DNA of 18,666 nt, from NCBI GenBank assembly GCA_027886785.1, contig JAPCJV010000004.1:1-18666 (forward strand). Reading direction: 5' to 3'. This document shows positions 14,250 through 18,666 of the stretch, one piece after another. A program made the translations under genes and the position numbers. The notes beneath the pieces were generated by a model. That model was not told the origin of the DNA and ran no database searches. It worked only from the letters and a program-made list of their open reading frames with translations. The DNA comes from Nitrososphaerota archaeon (GTDB lineage: Archaea; Thermoproteota; Nitrososphaeria; Nitrososphaerales; CADDZS01). Every line of letters begins with the position of its first letter. Position 1 is the stretch's first letter.

Positions 14250-15134
14250 TCATAGACCGGGACGGACGATAATCTTGTCGTAAGAGTTCTCTAACATCCT
14301 CTCCGTCAGTCCCCAGCTCTTCATCCACGCCACGGTGCGATCAAATTCCTCACGGCTATAGGGTTCCCTGACCAAAATCTCACCCAATCCAAAGTTCTCG
14401 ACGTCGGCGTATTTCTTGAGATCTTCGGGAACGAGTCTCTGCCAGTATTTCTTGTAGCGGGCTGGAGCTGCCAGCATCGCATCCTGCGCTTTTTCCAATG
14501 CGTGGATGTACGCCCTAGTTTCTTCCTGGGTTGTAACGTTGCCCGCCCAAAGCAGCGTCTTGTAAATCCCGCTAATGATCTCGCGGTACCCGAGCTCTTT
14601 TGCGATGTAGTAGGCAGATGGAATCAAGTTAGCGGCTTCTATTTCTCCCGACATCAACTTGCGCAATCGCGTCGCCGGTCCGCCCTGGAATTTGACCTTC
14701 ACCAATTCTCGGGGAAGATATTTTTCGAGAGCTAGGATGCCTGAGAAATGGCTTCCCGAAAGTTCTCCGACACCAACCTCGACGTTCGCCAGATCTTTGG
14801 GTTCTTTGATTTTGGAATCGGGTCTCACAAAAATGCCGTGCTCGGTTCTCATGTAAACGTCATTCACGAGTTTTCCCATGTTAGCCCCCGCGCTTACGCA
14901 CACTCCCCAGTTACATGCGGCATTCATGCTTGGTGTGTTTTCAGTCGCGAGTTTTTCCCCACTGATACGCGGAAAATCAGGAGCGTTATAAGTCTCGTCA
15001 AAAACATCCTCTCTGAATTCCACATCGAGTCCAACCTCAGAAAAGTAGCCATTGTCATAGGCAATCAACTCATGCAAGCGTTTGAAGTGTGGGACTACAA
15101 GGATCTTCCGCTTCATCGTGGCTTCGTATGACAT
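14250..15134 (-). CDS. NMT1/THI5-like periplasmic-binding-fold protein without a signal peptide
   Basis: The 294-residue protein has a type-2 periplasmic-binding fold like SsuA/TauA/NMT1-THI5 proteins. Family features include the N-terminal LVVPHFKRLHELIAYDNGYF, FSEVGLDVEFRED, a VRPDSKIKEPKDLANVEVGV block (the substrate-binding protein SKI..pxDLkGkkvgv pattern), KYLPRELVKVKF and LMSGEIEAANL. The N-terminus is only MSYEATMKRK, with no hydrophobic or lipobox segment, so it should stay in the cytoplasm. It contains C74 and C79 in NAACNWGVCVS. No matching SsuB/SsuC transporter genes are present. Cytosolic relatives include enzymes (fungal THI5 pyrimidine synthase, 4,5-dihydroxyphthalate decarboxylase, MqnA/MqnD), so an enzymatic role is possible. 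Start ATG 15134, or ATG 15116 (M7). A TTAATAG box lies near 15157-15165. Confidence 0.75.
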   Translation of the reverse strand: MSYEATMKRKILVVPHFKRLHELIAYDNGYFSEVGLDVEFREDVFDETYNAPDFPRISGEKLATENTPSMNAACNWGVCVSAGANMGKLVNDVYMRTEHGIFVRPDSKIKEPKDLANVEVGVGELSGSHFSGILALEKYLPRELVKVKFQGGPATRLRKLMSGEIEAANLIPSAYYIAKELGYREIISGIYKTLLWAGNVTTQEETRAYIHALEKAQDAMLAAPARYKKYWQRLVPEDLKKYADVENFGLGEILVREPYSREEFDRTVAWMKSWGLTERMLENSYDKIIVRPGL

Positions 15135-15218
15135 AGCGATATCAAACAGGTATTCAGTCTATTAAGCATGATTGATTTCTAATCGATGTTAGCGGTGTGA
15201 GAATGTTGAATGGCCCAC

Positions 15219-15869
15219 CTAACTTTTAGCTCTTTGTAATTCGCCATATCCTTGATCCTTGCGTGCCCTTGTAAGCGAGACTCCTTTCTTCACTGCGTCC
15301 GCAATTGCTTCTTCCTTTGAGGTGATTTCTTTAACCGATTCCAGCACCTCTTTCGCTTTGGAACTCGGGACGCAGACGACGCCACTATCATCTCCCACAA
15401 TGATGTCTCCCGGGGATACGCGAACGTCCACTACTGTTACTGGCTCATTGATCGTTTCTACCTCCACTCGATCTTTCCCCGTCATCATGAACCGTCCCAC
15501 ACTGAAAACCGGGTACTTCATTTTGCGAATAACATCCACATCTCGGCAACATCCGTATAGTACCGTCCCGGATAAGCCCATCTCAATTGCCTTCATGGTC
15601 AGAAGATCTCCCCACGTTGTGCAGTACAATCTTCCGCCATTGTCTACGACTATAACGTCTCCCCTTTTTGCTTGGTCAATGTACGTCACCCATTTTTTCT
15701 TGATAGTCTGATCAGTGGGAATGTATCGGACGGTGAATGCGGTGCCGCACATTTTCAGTCCATCAGAGATCGGGAGGATTCCCTGCAGACCTCCTTTGAT
15801 ACTCAATCTGTCGAGCGCGTCGGAAATACTAGAGGTGGAAAAGCGCCCTAAATCCGCGGCAAAATTCAA
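15219..15869 (-). CDS. Second RraA-family aldolase/decarboxylase
   Basis: The 216-residue protein is another RraA-fold enzyme, clearly divergent from the one at 1869-2567. Shared elements are ISDALDRLSIKGGLQGILP at the N-terminus, GDVIVVDNGGRLYCTTWGDLL, AIEMGLSGTVLYGCCRD with R109 and D110 (pyruvate and metal contacts), and VSPGDIIVGDDSGVVCVP. Expected chemistry is metal-dependent retro-aldol cleavage or decarboxylation of oxo-acids. Two changes stand out: CC replaces the usual AV before RD, and the segment after it (GRFMMTGKDRVEVE) is atypical. Start TTG at 15869, supported by a GGAGG Shine-Dalgarno sequence 10 nt upstream. It lies upstream of the NMT1-like gene (84-nt gap) and downstream of the Dpp ATPase gene (58-nt gap), suggesting one minus-strand unit. 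Confidence 0.82.
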   Translation of the reverse strand: MNFAADLGRFSTSSISDALDRLSIKGGLQGILPISDGLKMCGTAFTVRYIPTDQTIKKKWVTYIDQAKRGDVIVVDNGGRLYCTTWGDLLTMKAIEMGLSGTVLYGCCRDVDVIRKMKYPVFSVGRFMMTGKDRVEVETINEPVTVVDVRVSPGDIIVGDDSGVVCVPSSKAKEVLESVKEITSKEEAIADAVKKGVSLTRARKDQGYGELQRAKS

Positions 15870-15879
15870 ATTAACAAAT

Positions 15880-15884
15880 CCTCC
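15880..15884 (-). promoter_or_regulatory. Shine-Dalgarno sequence deciding the TTG start of the second RraA gene
   Basis: Minus-strand GGAGG lies 10 nt before the TTG at 15869. It is the clearest ribosome-binding site in the window and suggests internal, leadered translation within a longer transcript, in contrast to the leaderless starts elsewhere. Confidence 0.6.
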
Positions 15885-15927
15885 GAAAGAATCAATTCCA
15901 AATTGAAGACAATTTTATTCTGAAAAA

Positions 15928-16953
15928 CTAGCAATTCAGGGCATTGTGACATGCCGCAGAATGCCCGGGGGTTTTGTCCAGCAACTTCGGTTCTTCGGTC
16001 GCGCAAATTTCTGTAGCATATTTACAGCGCGGCCTGAAAACGCATCCCTGTTTTACTTGGAGGCTTTCCTCCAATCCCGTAGAGATGAGATCGTCACTAA
16101 GCGGAATCGCAGCCTGAAGACCGGGTGTGGACGAAAGGATAAGCTCAGTGTATGGGTGATGCGGTCTGGAAAACAACTCTTTCGCTTCACCTTCTTCGAC
16201 CAGTTTCCCGAGGTACATAACGAGAATGCGGTCGCTGGAGACCTTGGCAGTCGCCATATCATGCGTGATCATAAGGACGGAGAGCTTTCTGGAGGACCTT
16301 AGTCCCATCAAAAGCGATATGATGTTGTATCTTTGAGCGGCGTCCAACATCGTGATCGGCTCATCTGCAATGAGAAGTTTGGGATCTGGGGCGAGCGCGC
16401 GGGCTATGTTGACGCGCTGTTTTTCGCCGCCGCTCAACTGGTGGGGATACCGTCTCATCACTCTGGAGGGGTTTAGCCCCACTTCTTGAAGGAGCTTAAC
16501 TACGGAATCTTCTATCGCAGAAGAAGACTTTTCTCCGGTGAGGCGCTTTAACGGACTGGACAATGTAGCGAAAACATCCTTTCTTGGATTCAAGGATTCG
16601 AAGGGATCCTGATAGATCATTTGGACAGTCTTCCAAAATTCCAATCGATCACTCCCCGATACGTGAGTGACCTCTTTCCCATTGAGAAGGATCGATCCAT
16701 CCGATGGAGAAGTTATTCCCATAATGCATCTCGCGATGGTTGTCTTACCGGATCCACTTTCCCCCACTATGGATACAAATTCAGATTCGCTGACATCAAA
16801 CGAAACGTCATCCACCGCCTTGATGACGTTAGAATCGCGACCGAAAAAGCCGCGATCCTCTTGAAACCACGTACGCAAGTTGACTACCTGCAATAGTGCT
16901 TTCTTATCATCGCCCATCTGGGGGGCGTTGTCCGCCTTCAGTACTTGTGACAC
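15928..16953 (-). CDS. dppF: Oligopeptide/dipeptide ABC transporter ATPase, DppF/OppF type
   Basis: The 341-residue ATPase of a peptide/nickel-type importer acts on the cytoplasmic face of the permease pair. Motifs seen: Walker A GESGSGKT at 64-71, Q-loop IYQDPFESLNP (Q115), signature LSGGEKQRVNIARAL at 173-187, Walker B LLIADEP (193-199) and switch H231. The D-loop reads ITMLDAA instead of the usual TSALDV. The C-terminal oligopeptide domain carries four cysteines, C304-x5-C310-x6-C317-x17-C335, the proposed Fe-S site of these ATPases. The GTG start at 16953 overlaps the 3' end of the preceding ATPase gene by 16 nt, consistent with coupled translation; ATG at 16917 is an alternative. The substrate could be peptides or other small solutes. 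Confidence 0.9.
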   Translation of the reverse strand: MSQVLKADNAPQMGDDKKALLQVVNLRTWFQEDRGFFGRDSNVIKAVDDVSFDVSESEFVSIVGESGSGKTTIARCIMGITSPSDGSILLNGKEVTHVSGSDRLEFWKTVQMIYQDPFESLNPRKDVFATLSSPLKRLTGEKSSSAIEDSVVKLLQEVGLNPSRVMRRYPHQLSGGEKQRVNIARALAPDPKLLIADEPITMLDAAQRYNIISLLMGLRSSRKLSVLMITHDMATAKVSSDRILVMYLGKLVEEGEAKELFSRPHHPYTELILSSTPGLQAAIPLSDDLISTGLEESLQVKQGCVFRPRCKYATEICATEEPKLLDKTPGHSAACHNALNC

Positions 16954-17900
16954 GCGACGCTTCTCCCCTTCTTGGCTTCCTTTAACAGAGGCTTTTCCTT
17001 TTTACAGCGATCGAACACGTACTTGCAGCGGTTCGCATATTTGCATGCGTTCATCAAAGGAAATTGCGAATCGAGTTCGCCCTCTACTATTATGTCCTGC
17101 TTTACAGCTCGATCCTTTTCAAAGGAAGGAATAGTACTTAGAAGCATCTCCGCATACGGATGCATGGGTTCAGACAAAACTTCTGACAAAGGGCCCGATT
17201 CAACGATCTCTCCAGCATACATAACGATCACATTCTCGACGAGGCCACTGAGCAAGGAGATTTCATGAGTGATGAAGATCAGCGATAGTCCTTTTTTCGT
17301 GATCTCTCTTTTCAAAAGAGAAAGGATTTGCCGTTGCACGACCACGTCGAGAGCCGAAGTTGGTTCATCCGCGATTAGTATCTTGGGGGACAACGCAAGT
17401 GCCAGCGCAATAACGACACGCTGCCGCATGCCTCCGCTAAATTGGTGGGGAAAGTCCTTCACGCGATCTGATTTTATTCCCACCTCCGTCAAAAGGCGAA
17501 TCGCAGTCGCGTTTGCTTCGTGCCTAGTCACTGTCGAATCGTGATTTCTGATCACCTCGGCGATAGGCTGTGAGATGTTTTTCACAGGATTGAGTGAGTT
17601 CATCGCCGATTGGTAAATCATGGAAATCTCTTTCCATCGATAGTTCATCAGCTCGCTCTTGGTCATTGTGATGACGTTCTTCCCCATGTACTCTACTACT
17701 CCGTCTACAATTTTTCCCGGAGGTTCAATTGCATTCAGAAGACACATTCCGAAAGTGGTCTTCCCGCTTCCTGATTCTCCCACTACACCTAGAGTGTAAC
17801 CATGAGAGGGTAAACTCACAGATACCGAGTCGAGAGCCGTAACCTTCGAAAATCGTGAGGTGTAGTTTACAGTGAGATTTTTTGCTTCGAGGAAAGGCAC
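16938..17900 (-). CDS. dppD: Oligopeptide/dipeptide ABC transporter ATPase, DppD/OppD type
   Basis: The 320-residue partner ATPase of the same importer. Motifs seen: Walker A GESGSGKT at 41-48, Q-loop IYQSAMNSLNP (Q97), signature FSGGMRQRVVIALALA from 154, Walker B ILIADEP at 174-180 followed by the canonical TSALD, and switch H212 in ITHEIS. The FSGGMRQR signature and the IYQSAMNSLNPV pattern mark the DppD rather than the DppF side. The C-terminal cysteines C286-x5-C292-x6-C299-x17-C317 repeat the spacing seen in its partner. Start GTG at 17900. It sits 27 nt after the permease gene and overlaps the second ATPase gene, so permease, DppD and DppF are read in the usual order. Solute unknown. 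Confidence 0.9.
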   Translation of the reverse strand: MPFLEAKNLTVNYTSRFSKVTALDSVSVSLPSHGYTLGVVGESGSGKTTFGMCLLNAIEPPGKIVDGVVEYMGKNVITMTKSELMNYRWKEISMIYQSAMNSLNPVKNISQPIAEVIRNHDSTVTRHEANATAIRLLTEVGIKSDRVKDFPHQFSGGMRQRVVIALALALSPKILIADEPTSALDVVVQRQILSLLKREITKKGLSLIFITHEISLLSGLVENVIVMYAGEIVESGPLSEVLSEPMHPYAEMLLSTIPSFEKDRAVKQDIIVEGELDSQFPLMNACKYANRCKYVFDRCKKEKPLLKEAKKGRSVACHKY

Positions 17901-17927
17901 TTCTGTTTTTTTACACGCTCCAGCTTT

Positions 17928-18666
17928 TCAGATTGTCAGTCGCGGATTCATGATTTCTTCCAGGGAGAACCCGATCAATGCAAATCCGAGGGCGAACAGC
18001 GAAATTAACAATCCTGGAGCTAGGATCCACCACCACGCTCCCGCTGTAAACCCATACTGCTGCGCCCAATACAGAATGCTTCCCAGACTTACAACGTTAG
18101 GATTTCCAATCCCCAAGAACTCCAGCGCGGTCGCAATCGCAATGGAGAAGACCACGTTTAAAACGAAGTATGCAACCCCTATCGCCCCCACCTCTGGTAC
18201 CAAGACCCGCATTACGATCGAAAGATCACCGAGCCCGCTCGTTCTCTCCGCGTCGACGTAGCTCAACCTTTTCATGGAAGCGACCTGCGCCCTCACCGCT
18301 CTGGTAACCGGAGCCCAGAGAAACGCGATCAGGAGCAAGGCGATCAATTCATCGGTCGCAATGAACAAGACACCGATGAGAATCATGAGCGGAATGATTG
18401 GAAAAGTCAGAATAGAGTCTGCAGTTCCAGAAAGGACGCCTTCCAATTTGCTGTAGTACCCCGCAAAGACCCCCGCAAAAAAACCTAGTAGGGCAGCTCC
18501 CAAAGCTGCAACGACGGCAACTAACAATGACGAGTAAGACCCCCAGACAATTTCTGTTAGCAGATCGCGTCCGAGGTAATCCGTCCCAAACGGATGCGCG
18601 ATGTCGGGGGGCTTGTCGACAGCTGGCGAGTTTTGATAGGGCGAATACGGAGACAATAACGAGCCG
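17928..18666 (-). CDS. dppC: Peptide-type ABC transporter permease, DppC/OppC type (partial, 5' end outside window)
   Basis: This is the C-terminal ~246 residues of an inner-membrane permease. The frame stays open through the window edge (GSLLSPYSPYQ), so the true start lies beyond 18666. The segment HPFGTDYLGRDLLTEIVWGS is the DppC/OppC hallmark before the core domain. Helices appear at about 45-67, 85-113, 155-180 and 208-232 of the visible part. The cytoplasmic EAA-type coupling loop is SYVDAERTSGLGDLSIVMRVLVP, which contacts the ATPases. The C-terminus LGFALIGFSLEEIMNPRL is standard. The DppB partner and the substrate-binding protein are expected upstream (right of the window), which would tell the substrate. 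Confidence 0.9.
   Translation of the reverse strand, partial: GSLLSPYSPYQNSPAVDKPPDIAHPFGTDYLGRDLLTEIVWGSYSSLLVAVVAALGAALLGFFAGVFAGYYSKLEGVLSGTADSILTFPIIPLMILIGVLFIATDELIALLLIAFLWAPVTRAVRAQVASMKRLSYVDAERTSGLGDLSIVMRVLVPEVGAIGVAYFVLNVVFSIAIATALEFLGIGNPNVVSLGSILYWAQQYGFTAGAWWWILAPGLLISLFALGFALIGFSLEEIMNPRLTI

Noticed and set aside
14250..15134. Treating the NMT1-like protein as the substrate-binding protein of the Dpp-type importer
   Set aside because: Dpp importers use the much larger SBP family 5 proteins with signal sequences; this protein is of a different fold subgroup and unsignalled.
15259..15711. 150-codon plus-strand frame antisense to the second RraA gene
   Set aside because: Serine/threonine-rich translation typical of an antisense shadow; the opposite strand has full RraA motifs.
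1..18666. tRNA, rRNA, CRISPR array, transposase, integrase or toxin-antitoxin genes
   Set aside because: No cloverleaf, repeat array, terminal inverted repeats or matching protein motifs were found by reading both strands.

Overview
The window looks like a metabolic accessory region of an archaeon, phylum not resolvable from sequence alone. Three lines of sequence evidence point that way. Several genes have AT-rich TATA-like boxes about 26-37 nt upstream of the start codon, leaving almost no 5' leader (MFS gene at 428, oxidase at 8314, decarboxylase at 10701). TTG is used as a start codon in about seven genes, while clear Shine-Dalgarno sequences are rare. Base composition is balanced, and one protein belongs to the F420/FMN luciferase-like family common in archaea. 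I see no rRNA, tRNA, CRISPR array, insertion sequence or integrase.

Layout. Positions 1-428 (-) hold the N-terminal part of an MFS drug/solute exporter that runs off the window. At 496-771 (-) is a small two-helix membrane protein. Its upstream region carries a striking operator-like element: three TACAGTA/TACTGTA sites exactly 11 bp apart, forming an 11-bp perfect inverted repeat. Next is a minus-strand block read from 3669 down to about 997: threonine aldolase, an RraA-family aldolase/decarboxylase, and a metal-dependent amidohydrolase whose last ~27 codons are displaced by a frameshift. Divergent from it, 3744-7022 (+) encodes a class III PLP aminotransferase and a ThDP-dependent decarboxylase/synthase. 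A class I aminotransferase follows (7027-8205, -), then a heme-oxygenase-like di-iron oxidase with a 56-residue zinc-ribbon protein 4 nt downstream (8314-9331, +). A group II PLP decarboxylase (9379-10701, -) is divergent from a second class III aminotransferase and a DUF6282 metallohydrolase (10830-13105, +). The right-hand block is all minus strand: a luciferase-like oxidoreductase, a signal-less NMT1/THI5-like binding protein, a second RraA protein, and a Dpp/Opp peptide-type ABC transporter (two ATPases and one permease, the permease running off the right edge).

How it may work together (inference). The region packs five fold-type-I PLP enzymes, one ThDP enzyme, two RraA-type pyruvate-releasing enzymes, two amidohydrolase-type enzymes and one O2-activating di-iron oxidase next to a peptide/nickel-type importer and an MFS exporter. 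This fits import and breakdown, or remodelling, of amino-acid-derived compounds. Amino acids would be decarboxylated or transaminated, and the resulting oxo-acids or aldehydes cleaved or condensed. The strand alternates often and several units have their own promoter, so this is an island of small co-located units rather than one operon. No substrate can be assigned from the sequence.
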